From positions 1-64,000 of the forward strand of contig CALFMO010000068.1 of NCBI GenBank assembly GCA_937879855.1: DNA of 64,000 bases, given 5' to 3'. The position numbers and the translations under genes were made by a program. This document shows positions 55,670-62,952 of the stretch, one piece after another (position 1 is the first letter of the stretch; every line of letters starts with the position of its first letter). This stretch comes from an uncultured Acidobacteriaceae bacterium. GTDB lineage: Bacteria; Acidobacteriota; Terriglobia; Terriglobales; Acidobacteriaceae. Below the pieces are notes generated by a model. That model was given only the letters and a program-made list of their open reading frames with translations. It was not told the DNA's origin and did not search any database.

Positions 55670-56194
55670 CTACCAGCCCTCGCGTTGCCGCAGAGCTGTG
55701 ATGTGGGCTACGTGGTGGCGCCCGTGCCAGGCGTAGAGGGCGAGCGTCTTCTCCAGAGTCATGGAACCTAAATCGGGATGGCGGAACGTACGCTTCCACT
55801 GCTCGGGCGTGAGAGACCCCAGCAACCGCACCCAGCGATCGTGCAACGAGTCCAGCAGCGTCAGCGAAACTTCAATTGGGGTTGATTTCGTATCGGCGAG
55901 TTCCGCCCAGCGATCTTCTGCGTAGGGCTTGATAGTCGGTTCCTCTTCGGTGAGGGCCAACTTGAACCGCACGTAGGAATTCAAATGGCTGTCGGGTACA
56001 TGATGAACAACCTGGCGGACCGTCCATCCTCCGGGTCGATACGGCGTCTCGAACTGAGCTTCGGATAGCCCCCTGACCGCCGCGCGCACGTTAGCAGGGG
56101 CGCCTGCAATTTCGTTCAAGAGCGTTTTCTTCTGCTCTTCACTGAGTGGGCCATCGAAATGAAATTTGCCGATGGGGTAACGCAGGTCAGTCAT
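55670..56194 (-). CDS. YfiT/BstA-like DinB-fold metal protein
   Basis: A 174-residue four-helix-bundle protein of the YfiT group in the DinB superfamily, described as metal-dependent hydrolases or bacillithiol-type transferases. Strong matches: FETPYRPGGWTVRQVVHHVP, DSHLNSYVRFKLALTEEEP, KPYAEDRWAEL and, near the end, YAWHGRHHVAHITAL. His in VVHHV and the two His of HHVAH form the expected metal site. GGAG lies 8 bases before the ATG. Thiol specificity in this phylum is unknown. Confidence 0.9.
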   Translation of the reverse strand: MTDLRYPIGKFHFDGPLSEEQKKTLLNEIAGAPANVRAAVRGLSEAQFETPYRPGGWTVRQVVHHVPDSHLNSYVRFKLALTEEEPTIKPYAEDRWAELADTKSTPIEVSLTLLDSLHDRWVRLLGSLTPEQWKRTFRHPDLGSMTLEKTLALYAWHGRHHVAHITALRQREGW

Positions 56195-56497
56195 GGTGTC
56201 TCCATTCTGCAGGGTTGGATTACAGATGAGAGAGCGGAGAGCAGCGCTTCACGGAATCTTGAATGCGGACTCGTTTCTGCAAACTCATAGCGAACCTACT
56301 CGGTTAACTACAAGGGCTAGTGCCCCACATGGGGTGACCCCATTTCCTCCGGCTTTGAAAATCGGTTCTCCATGCCGCCATTTTGATGCATCCAAAGTGT
56401 GTTCTGGGCTAAACTCTGGGTGCTGTTCAGTTTAGCTACTCCGTCCCTGACGCTGACAGCCGTTGCAGCCTGAGGCGACGGTTGCGAGGAAAAAACT
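56195..56497. other. Divergent intergenic region
   Basis: About 300 bp between the leftward YfiT gene and rightward ku. It holds a short dyad (CCCCACATGGGG, 56326-56337, followed by TGACCCCAT). No promoter could be chosen with confidence and no gene is supported. Confidence 0.45.
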
Positions 56498-57346
56498 ATG
56501 CCATCGTCGGTCTGGTCTGGACACTTAACTTTCGGACTCATTTCCATGCCGGTGCGTCTGTTTTCCGGCGCCCGCAGCAGCGGTATTTCGTTTAACATGC
56601 TGCACCGCCCCGACAAGCAGCGGGTGAAGCAGCAGTACATCTGTCCGCTAGAAAATGCCGTGGTCGATCGCAGCGAGATCGTGAAAGGCTACGAGTTTCG
56701 CAAAGACGAATACATCGTCATCGAGCCCGAGGAGATCAAGAAGATCGAGCCGCAGACGGCCAAGACCATGGAGATCCTCGAATTCGTGAAGGAATCCGAA
56801 GTCGATCCCGTGTATTTCGAATCCTCGTATTACATGATGCCCGAAGAGGCGGGACGGCGTCCGTACGCGCTGCTGACCAAGGCGTTGGAAGAGAGTGAAT
56901 ACGTTGCCATCGCCAAGATCACCATGCACAACCGCGAATACACCGTGTTTCTGCGCCCACATGAAGGCGGACTCATGCTGCATACGATGTACTACGCGGA
57001 AGAGGTGCGCAAGGTGGAAGGCTTCGGCGCTCCCGACGTGGAGTTGAAAGAAGCTGAAGTGAAAGTGGCACACCAGTTGATCGAGGCGCTCGCGGATGAG
57101 TGGGATCCCGAGAAATACAAAGACACGTTCCAGGAAAATTTGAAGAAGCTGATTGAGGCCAAGCTCGAGGGTGGGGAAGTCGCCGCCGTGGAGAAGCCGA
57201 AGAAACTGGCTCCGGTAGTGGACTTGATGGCCGCGTTGAAGCAGAGCCTGGCGCAGATGGAAGGCAAGAAGAAACCGGCTGCGACCGCCAAGACCGAAGA
57301 GGTTCCGGCAGCCGCTACAGGCAAAGGTCGACGGCGTCGGGGTTAG
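56498..57346 (+). CDS. ku: Ku homodimeric DNA-end-binding protein
   Basis: A 282-residue bacterial Ku, which binds DNA double-strand ends and recruits ligase LigD for non-homologous end joining. Opening WSGHLTFGLISMPVRLFSG is diagnostic; KGYEFRKDEYIVIEPEEIKK, PVYFESSYYMMPEE and HTMYYAEEVRK cover the beta-barrel core. The C-terminus is the Lys/Ala-rich, basic extension typical of bacterial Ku (KKKPAATAKTEE, ending GKGRRRRG). Its usual partner ligD is not in the window. GAGGA lies 7 bases before the ATG. Full length. Confidence 0.96.
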   Translation: MPSSVWSGHLTFGLISMPVRLFSGARSSGISFNMLHRPDKQRVKQQYICPLENAVVDRSEIVKGYEFRKDEYIVIEPEEIKKIEPQTAKTMEILEFVKESEVDPVYFESSYYMMPEEAGRRPYALLTKALEESEYVAIAKITMHNREYTVFLRPHEGGLMLHTMYYAEEVRKVEGFGAPDVELKEAEVKVAHQLIEALADEWDPEKYKDTFQENLKKLIEAKLEGGEVAAVEKPKKLAPVVDLMAALKQSLAQMEGKKKPAATAKTEEVPAAATGKGRRRRG

Positions 57347-57679
57347 GGCTTCCGGCTTCCGGTTCGGAGTGCAGTGCATCTGCACGCGAGATCCCTTCAA
57401 CCTCGCTCAAAGCAGGCTTTCATCTCGCCTGACGAACGCTCTGTTCAGGATGCCGCCCACTCGTTTTTCTACTCTTCAGTTCAGAGTGACTACCGCAGTC
57501 TCATCCAACTTCGACCAAGCTCTCAGCATCTGAGCGTCTAGCGGATGGCTGACAGCTGCAAGCTGACAGCTGGCGGCCGGAATCCGGGCGCCGCTCCCTA
57601 GCGCGGACGGCCTGCAATCGTTACAATAATCGCTTCTGTCGTAATCAATCGAGAACATAAATTCTTCTTCGGGGTGCCG
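57347..57679. other. Intergenic region without a supported gene
   Basis: About 330 bp between two rightward genes. It includes short repeated GACAGCTG/AGCTGACAGC words (about 57547-57573) able to form small hairpins. I see no gene, and no clear promoter for the downstream beta-propeller gene. Confidence 0.45.
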
Positions 57680-59227
57680 ATGAGTTTTCGACGTGTGGGC
57701 TGGGTGGCAGCGGTCGCGCTCGCAACTTGGCTGGAACTTTCTTGCGGTCAAGTCTATCGCCCGGTAGTGATTCCCATCAGCATCACTCCGCCGAACCCGG
57801 CGAACTTCCGCGAGGTTTTTGGCATCAGCGCAAACGTGCCGTTTAATCAGGGCACGGCTTTGCAGATCGACGTGTCGGGAGATACCGATATCGGCCAGGC
57901 CAACATGGGTGTGAATCCCACACACGCCGCCGTCCTGCCCAACAATTCGCGAGTTTTTGTAGCCAGCGCGGGAAGTCTATTCCAGGGAGACACCGACGTA
58001 GTAACTGCGTTTAGTCCGGCCAGTGGCGGGTCCGTCGCGACGGGGCTGGGCACGCTGACGACGTTCTCGCTGCCGAACAATACCGGATCTTTTATCTGCT
58101 CTTACCTGCCGGATTTTGTCGCCACTTCGCAAAATAACAGCGTGTATGTGGCCAATTACGGAGTTGAAAACGACCCGAAGTGCAATTTCACCAGCACCGA
58201 CTCTGTCGCGCTTCTCAATCCTGCGGAGGATAACATCACCAACATCCGGTATCTTCCCGCTGGCGCACATCCGGTTGCGATGCTGGAGACGGCTGATGCA
58301 GTGAACCTTTACGTGCTCAACCAGGGCACTAATACGGTGGCCGATCTTTCTCCCCAGGACTTGGCCACCATGGCCACGATTCCGGTGGGCAACGCCCCGG
58401 CTTGGGCGGCTGTACGCCCCGATAGCCAGCGTTTGTATATCGTGACGCAGGGCGACGGGCAACTGTACACGATTCGAACCGACACAAACGCGATCATTCC
58501 GGGATCGCCGCAGTCGGTGGGCGCCGGGGCGAACTTCGTGGTTTACGACAAAAGCCGCAACCGGTTGTATGTGACTAATCCCAATGCCGGGACCGTTTAT
58601 GTTTTCGACGCGACCACGGACCCGCCAACACCGATGGGCAGCGCGACCGGTGCGGTCAAGGTTCCGGCGCCAGCGATTCCCGCTAACGCCGCACCTTGTG
58701 GCGCAGGCGGATGCTCTTACAGTTCAGTGATGCCCGTATCGGTGGCGGCTTTGCTGGATGGTACGCGATTCTACGTGGCGAGCTATATCACGGCAGCGCC
58801 TGGGTCGCCGTGCCCTGACCCGACTGTCACGGTTGCGGGATGCGTGATTCCACAACTCACGGTGTTCGACGCGGCAACGTTGACCGTGAAAACCAGTATC
58901 TTTCCATTGTTGCCCCCGGGAGCGACAACGCAGCCCTTCGCCCTGGCACCGGCGGCATTCTGCGCGCCGGTTTTCCCATATACTCCCGCCTCGTCTCGCT
59001 TTCGTATGTCTGCGGCCGCGTCAACCGATAGCAGCCGTGTCTACGCCAGCATGTGCGATGGTGGTACGGTGGCAGTGGTCGCGACCGTGCCCAACACGAT
59101 CGCTACGGGTGTAAATACGCCCGACACGCTGGTGACCGCTCTGCCGGCTCCATTCAGCGCAGCAGCCGCTCCAGGGAATGGTGAACCACCGCTGCAGAAT
59201 CCGGTGTTTTTGTTGACGGGGCAGTAG
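57680..59227 (+). CDS. Exported YVTN-type beta-propeller protein
   Basis: A 515-residue exported protein built of beta-propeller repeats: NNSVYVANYGVEN, VNLYVLNQGTNTVADLSPQD, QRLYIVTQGDGQLYTIRTDT, NRLYVTNPNAGTVYVFDATT, TRFYVASYITAAP. This YVTN-like series suggests six or seven blades. The N-terminus (VAAVALATWLELSCGQ) is an export signal; the Cys could be lipidated, but the position three residues before it is Glu, so the lipobox is poor. Several further Cys pairs may form disulfides. A binding or scaffold role is likely; no enzyme site is seen. ATG at 57680 is preferred to the GTG six bases earlier because of GGGG spacing. Confidence 0.8.
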   Translation: MSFRRVGWVAAVALATWLELSCGQVYRPVVIPISITPPNPANFREVFGISANVPFNQGTALQIDVSGDTDIGQANMGVNPTHAAVLPNNSRVFVASAGSLFQGDTDVVTAFSPASGGSVATGLGTLTTFSLPNNTGSFICSYLPDFVATSQNNSVYVANYGVENDPKCNFTSTDSVALLNPAEDNITNIRYLPAGAHPVAMLETADAVNLYVLNQGTNTVADLSPQDLATMATIPVGNAPAWAAVRPDSQRLYIVTQGDGQLYTIRTDTNAIIPGSPQSVGAGANFVVYDKSRNRLYVTNPNAGTVYVFDATTDPPTPMGSATGAVKVPAPAIPANAAPCGAGGCSYSSVMPVSVAALLDGTRFYVASYITAAPGSPCPDPTVTVAGCVIPQLTVFDAATLTVKTSIFPLLPPGATTQPFALAPAAFCAPVFPYTPASSRFRMSAAASTDSSRVYASMCDGGTVAVVATVPNTIATGVNTPDTLVTALPAPFSAAAAPGNGEPPLQNPVFLLTGQ

Positions 59228-59245
59228 CGTAGAAAAAATTGATGA

Positions 59246-59320
59246 TTGATGATTTTTGATTGTTGATTGGAAAGCCGGACGCACGTAGTTATTTTCGAAT
59301 CAGCAATCAAAAATCATCAA
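59246..59320. terminator. AT-rich inverted repeat between convergent genes
   Basis: TTGATGATTTTTGATTG (59246-59262, continuing TTGATT) and its near-perfect inverse (59298-59320) give a 23-bp stem with one mismatch. It lies between the rightward propeller gene and leftward ispG, and probably ends both transcripts. Its low GC stands out from the neighbourhood. Confidence 0.7.
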
Positions 59321-59324
59321 TTTC

Positions 59325-60578
59325 TCAGGCCTTGGCGGGAACTTCTTCCTTCAGCGTTTCTTTTGCGGCGTAGTGCGAATCCACGTAGTCATCGAGAATT
59401 CCGATGAACTCTGCGACGATGCGATCGCCCTTGAGAGTGGTGAACAGGCGTCCGTCGACATAGACGGGCGCTTTGGGTTCTTCAAATGTGCCGGGTAGGG
59501 AGATGCCGATGTTGGCGTGCTTCGATTCGCCGGGGCCGTTGACGACGCAGCCCATCACCGCAAGCTTCATCTCTTCGACGCCGATGTAACGGCCTTTCCA
59601 CGATGGCATTCGCTCGCGCAAGTAGGACTGAATCTGTTCGGCCATTTCCTGGAAGAAGGTGCTGGTGGTGCGTCCGCAGCCTGGGCACGCCGTGACTTGC
59701 GGCGTGAAGCTGCGTAGCCCGATTGATTGCAGAATTTGCTGCGCGACGCGGACTTCTTCGGTACGGTCGCCGCCCGGCGCGGGAGTAAGCGAAACGCGAA
59801 TCGTGTCGCCAATGCCTTCCTGCAACAGAACGCCCATCGCAGCGCTGGACGCAACCACGCCCTTCGCACCCATTCCGGCTTCGGTGAGTCCGAGATGCAG
59901 GGGATATTCGCAGCGTGCTGCGAGCGCGCGGTAGACATCGATCAGATCCTGAACGCCACTCACCTTCGCGCTCAGAATGATCTGGTCAGCGCGCAGGCCG
60001 AATTGCTGCGCCAGTTGCGCCGAATTCAGCGCGCTCACTACCATCGCCTCCATGGTTACTTCCCGGGCATCCTTCGGCTCATCGAGGCGCGAATTCTCGT
60101 CCATCATACGGGTGAGCAGCACTTGGTCGAGCGATCCCCAGTTCACGCCGATGCGCACCGGCTTCTGGTACTTCACCGCGACCTCGATCATGGTGCGGAA
60201 GTTGGAATCTCCCGTACGACCGATGCTGGCATTGCCGGGATTGATGCGGTACTTGGCCAAATCGCGCGCGCACTCGGGATATTTCGTCAGCAGAACGTGA
60301 CCGTTGTAGTGGAAGTCGCCAATGATCGGAACGCGTACACCCTGCTTGTCGAGTTGCTCAACAATGTGCGGGACGGCTGCCGCAGCCTCGTCGTTGTTCA
60401 CCGTTACGCGCACCAGTTCTGAACCCGCGCGGGCCAGGGCTGCCACCTGCTGCACGGTCGAGGGAATGTCAGCGGTATCGGTGTTGGTCATAGACTGCAC
60501 CACAATCGGTGCATCCGAGCCTACGCGCACACCTCCGACCACAGCAGTAGCGGTCTTTCTACGTTGAATGTTGGCCAT
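59325..60578 (-). CDS. ispG: 4-hydroxy-3-methylbut-2-en-1-yl diphosphate synthase (IspG/GcpE)
   Basis: The penultimate enzyme of the MEP isoprenoid pathway, an iron-sulfur protein converting methylerythritol cyclodiphosphate to hydroxymethylbutenyl diphosphate. A 417-residue short-type IspG. A TIM-barrel N-terminal domain (GSDAPIVVQSMTNTDTAD, RINPGNASIG, RIGVNWGSLD, LHLGLTEAGMG) is followed by the cluster-binding C-terminal domain with cysteines in TACPGCGRTT and MGCVVNGPGES. All three ligand cysteines and the following Glu region are present. The ATG lacks a strong ribosome binding site. Presence indicates the MEP rather than mevalonate pathway. Confidence 0.97.
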   Translation of the reverse strand: MANIQRRKTATAVVGGVRVGSDAPIVVQSMTNTDTADIPSTVQQVAALARAGSELVRVTVNNDEAAAAVPHIVEQLDKQGVRVPIIGDFHYNGHVLLTKYPECARDLAKYRINPGNASIGRTGDSNFRTMIEVAVKYQKPVRIGVNWGSLDQVLLTRMMDENSRLDEPKDAREVTMEAMVVSALNSAQLAQQFGLRADQIILSAKVSGVQDLIDVYRALAARCEYPLHLGLTEAGMGAKGVVASSAAMGVLLQEGIGDTIRVSLTPAPGGDRTEEVRVAQQILQSIGLRSFTPQVTACPGCGRTTSTFFQEMAEQIQSYLRERMPSWKGRYIGVEEMKLAVMGCVVNGPGESKHANIGISLPGTFEEPKAPVYVDGRLFTTLKGDRIVAEFIGILDDYVDSHYAAKETLKEEVPAKA

Positions 60579-60706
60579 ATGGGAAGCTTTATTTTATCAC
60601 GCGGAATGCGGGTTTTCCCCATCCGAGCCATTGGAGATATCTCGTGCAAAAGACGCCACCCAGCACGCCGAGGCATGTTGGGTGGCATTCATCGCTTTCG
60701 ATTCGA

Positions 60707-61267
60707 TCACTTTCGGCTGGCAGGCGGGACGATGCCATTCATGCGCAGGTATTCCACCATCTGTCCATAATGATCGTAAGAATGGGCCACGGCGTCCACC
60801 GCAAACTGAACGCGGGTGTTCTGCTTGTCGGTCCCTACCCGCGTCGGCATAACGGGCGTCAATGCGTTCTCTGCAGTAATGGTTGCCACAGCCTGATGCA
60901 GCGCCGTAAACGAGCCTTTGACGTAACCCATAATCTGCTCCTTGGATTGAACGGTTTCAGGCCCAGTCTCAAACTCCTGGTCAGGAGTGGGCACCTGGCC
61001 CAGGATGCGCGCGGCCATGCGATAGTTGTTAGCGGCCAGGTGCTTCACCTGCTGACCGAAAGTTCGGACGCCGGCGAACTGGCCGTCAGTGGTTGGGGCA
61101 AAGGAATATTTATGCTCGGGCATAGCATCGGCGGCGGAGACCACATCTTTTTCGGCGTTTGTGATCCACGTATCCAGTGCTTGGCTTATTGGAAGCCTGG
61201 TTTGCGCCACGGCAATGTGGCTGGTGATGGCGAGAAGACAGAACAGAATGCGGAATGCGATTTTCAT
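60707..61267 (-). CDS. Exported DinB-family protein
   Basis: A 186-residue protein with a signal peptide (AFRILFCLLAITSHIAVAQ) and a DinB-like four-helix bundle: WITNAEKDVVSAADAMPEHK and FAPTTDGQFAGVRTFGQQVK, then HLAANNYRMAARILGQ, and SYDHYGQMVEYLRMNGIVPP at the C-terminus. The His of VKHLA and of YDHYGQ are the usual metal ligands. Periplasmic DinB proteins are frequent in Acidobacteria; activity is unknown. AGGAG 6 bases before the inner ATG fixes the start. It lies 128 bp upstream of ispG in the same direction. Confidence 0.88.
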   Translation of the reverse strand: MKIAFRILFCLLAITSHIAVAQTRLPISQALDTWITNAEKDVVSAADAMPEHKYSFAPTTDGQFAGVRTFGQQVKHLAANNYRMAARILGQVPTPDQEFETGPETVQSKEQIMGYVKGSFTALHQAVATITAENALTPVMPTRVGTDKQNTRVQFAVDAVAHSYDHYGQMVEYLRMNGIVPPASRK

Positions 61268-61358
61268 GATAGCTCCTTGAAAACAATGTTTTGCAACGCT
61301 GGAATCGGCGCAAGAGCAGAAATGCGCGAAACTCAATGCGGGAGGAAGAGCAAGGTTT

Positions 61359-61724
61359 TCAGGAGCGGGGTGGGCCTCGGTCAGTCTCGGGAGAGCCGAT
61401 CGAGGAAATCAGGATTACGGAGTCGGAGGGAAACGAAATTCTGCCTGCGGGTCGCGTCAAAGGACTAACGATCTCTGCCGTGTGCAACTTCACGAATTGA
61501 AGTTGGACGAAGGTGCGCATGCCGCATCTGCCGGGCAAAGATCTCAGGTCATGCCCGCATGCCGCGCCGACGATCACGGGCCTGCATGCCTTTGTGCTGG
61601 GACTAATTTGTCGGGTGCGAGAGCAGGGAACCAGCGAGGGATTGCCCGATCCAGCGACGCAAGCCGACGCCGACGTAGCCAGTACTGCGATCAACAGCAC
61701 CGATGTTGTGGAGGCGCGGCGCAT
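61359..61724 (-). CDS. Doubtful small exported or lipoprotein-like frame
   Basis: A frame of 121 residues beginning MRRASTTSVLLIAVLATSAS followed by ACVAGSG, which looks like a signal peptide with a possible lipid-attachment Cys. The rest (SPSTKACRPVIVGAACGH and onward) has several Cys but no family signature, and the C-terminal third looks like non-coding translation. No clear ribosome binding site precedes it. It may be a real small secreted protein, a decayed gene, or chance. Confidence 0.25.
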   Translation of the reverse strand: MRRASTTSVLLIAVLATSASACVAGSGNPSLVPCSRTRQISPSTKACRPVIVGAACGHDLRSLPGRCGMRTFVQLQFVKLHTAEIVSPLTRPAGRISFPSDSVILISSIGSPETDRGPPRS

Positions 61725-61873
61725 GGAGTCGAGTGTGAGACGTTCCAGCCGGCAAAAAGTCACGGTGATTCGGAAGTCGCGAGTTCGGATTCTGTAACGA
61801 ATTGCCCTGCCTTTCGCGTCTGTGAAATGATTAGATCTACCATTCGAATTAACTAAGAATCACACCCTGTCTC

Positions 61874-61889
61874 TGGCCAAGCCTGTGCT
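61874..61889 (+). promoter_or_regulatory. Possible sigma-54 promoter
   Basis: TGGCCAAGCCTGTGCT has GG and GC separated by exactly ten bases and fair flanks (TGGC, TGCT). It lies 56 bases before the ATG of the Cys-rich gene. The match is weaker than at 35848 and could be chance in GC-rich DNA. Confidence 0.3.
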
Positions 61890-61944
61890 GTAACGCGCCG
61901 CCTCGTATCGTCACCATACTTTGTACGAAATGGAGGTTCTTCGC

Positions 61945-62883
61945 ATGAGTCCTAATCACCCCATCAAAGCCACGCGCAAAAAGAAGAAACCAACGCATCC
62001 CACCGGCCCTGCCGCGCCCCAATGGCCTAGCTACAAGGGCACTTCTCAGTTCGTAGGAACCAGTCCAAGCGGCCGTGTGACCGTGTATGTGGACCCGTCG
62101 CTTGCACAGCCGGGCCTGCAGAACGCCCAGGATCTGCTGAACGATGCCGATCGGGTAGCGACGGCCAACGACGCGATTTTCGGAACTACCGGAGGGCCGG
62201 TCAGCGTGGTTGTTTTTGCGCTGGGAAACGCCACCGACGGCACCGGCGGCGCCGACCATATGGGCTGCGATTACACCACGGGGGCGGCGATCGAGGTCGA
62301 CGCTTCGTTCGGCAACTCCGCCCGCGTTTCGGCCTTGTTTGAAGCCGAACTAAGCGAATGCTCGATGAATGGCAACCTCTGCGGCGAAAGCACGGGAGAA
62401 GCGCTGTCGCGCTGGTGCGCCGCGTCCGTCAGCAATAATGCGCTATCGGATTTTGCAACCGCTCCACAGTGGGCGCAGGACGGCATGCCGGACTTCGTGA
62501 ACAAGACGGATTCCACCGATCAGAACGCCGACAGCACCGGATGCGGAATGGCATTTCTGTCGTGGATGATGAGCCAGGGTTACACCCTCGACAAAATTGC
62601 CCCGGCGATGGTGGCGTTGGGCGACGCCGGGACTCTGGCGCAACTTTACGCCAACCTGACGTCAGACGCAGCTTCAAACGCTTGGCCGAAATTTCAAAAC
62701 GCGATCCAGGCCTTGCCGAACGGCGTCACGAGCGATGATCCTTTCGGCGGTGCTAAGCCGGTACAGGTAAGTCGCGTAACTGGCGCCAAGCCTCCGGCTA
62801 CAGCGGCAAAGGCGGCTAAAGCGACAGCGATTTGCCAACCGAAATCCAAGCGATTGCTGCCGCCGAACAGAAAGGTAGCCTAA
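61945..62883 (+). CDS. Conserved Cys-containing protein of unknown function
   Basis: A 312-residue protein, not assigned to a named family. A basic N-terminus (KATRKKKKPTHP) is not a signal peptide. The core has GRVTVYVDPSLAQPG, NDADRVATANDAIFGTTGGP, ADHMGCDYTTGAAIEVDASF and LFEAELSECSMNGNLCGEST, then GEALSRWCAASVSNNALSDF, PQWAQDGMPDFVNKTD and STGCGMAFLSWMMSQGYTLD. The layout (a Glu-rich helix followed by a WC helix, then Asp/Phe and a helical end) recalls secreted metallopeptidase folds, but HExxH is absent, so no peptidase is claimed. Ala/Lys tail. The start is fixed by GGAGG 8 bases upstream. Confidence 0.75.
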   Translation: MSPNHPIKATRKKKKPTHPTGPAAPQWPSYKGTSQFVGTSPSGRVTVYVDPSLAQPGLQNAQDLLNDADRVATANDAIFGTTGGPVSVVVFALGNATDGTGGADHMGCDYTTGAAIEVDASFGNSARVSALFEAELSECSMNGNLCGESTGEALSRWCAASVSNNALSDFATAPQWAQDGMPDFVNKTDSTDQNADSTGCGMAFLSWMMSQGYTLDKIAPAMVALGDAGTLAQLYANLTSDAASNAWPKFQNAIQALPNGVTSDDPFGGAKPVQVSRVTGAKPPATAAKAAKATAICQPKSKRLLPPNRKVA

Positions 62884-62904
62884 AGACGAAGTCGCACAAA
62901 AGGA

Positions 62905-62931
62905 AAGCCGACGGTCACTGGCCGTCGGCTT
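62905..62931. terminator. Terminator hairpin between convergent genes
   Basis: AAGCCGACGG pairs with CCGTCGGCTT over 10 bp with a seven-base loop (TCACTGG), 22 bases after the stop of the Cys-rich gene and 22 bases from the end of rseP. A-rich sequence on the left serves as the T-run for the leftward transcript. Confidence 0.75.
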
Positions 62932-62952
62932 GAACTCAGGGGGCAGTGCAGT

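Larger units (their letters stand above)
61268..61944. other. Long intergenic region, possibly holding a decayed gene
   Basis: About 680 bp between the leftward DinB gene and the rightward Cys-rich gene. The only frame with any gene-like character is the leftward one at 61359-61724. A sigma-54-like GG-N10-GC site (61874-61889) lies before the rightward gene. No repeat or RNA gene was seen. Confidence 0.45.

Noticed and set aside
61482..61856. Rightward frame in the long gap before the Cys-rich gene.
   Set aside because: Irregular composition, no ribosome binding site and no recognisable motif; it overlaps the doubtful leftward frame.
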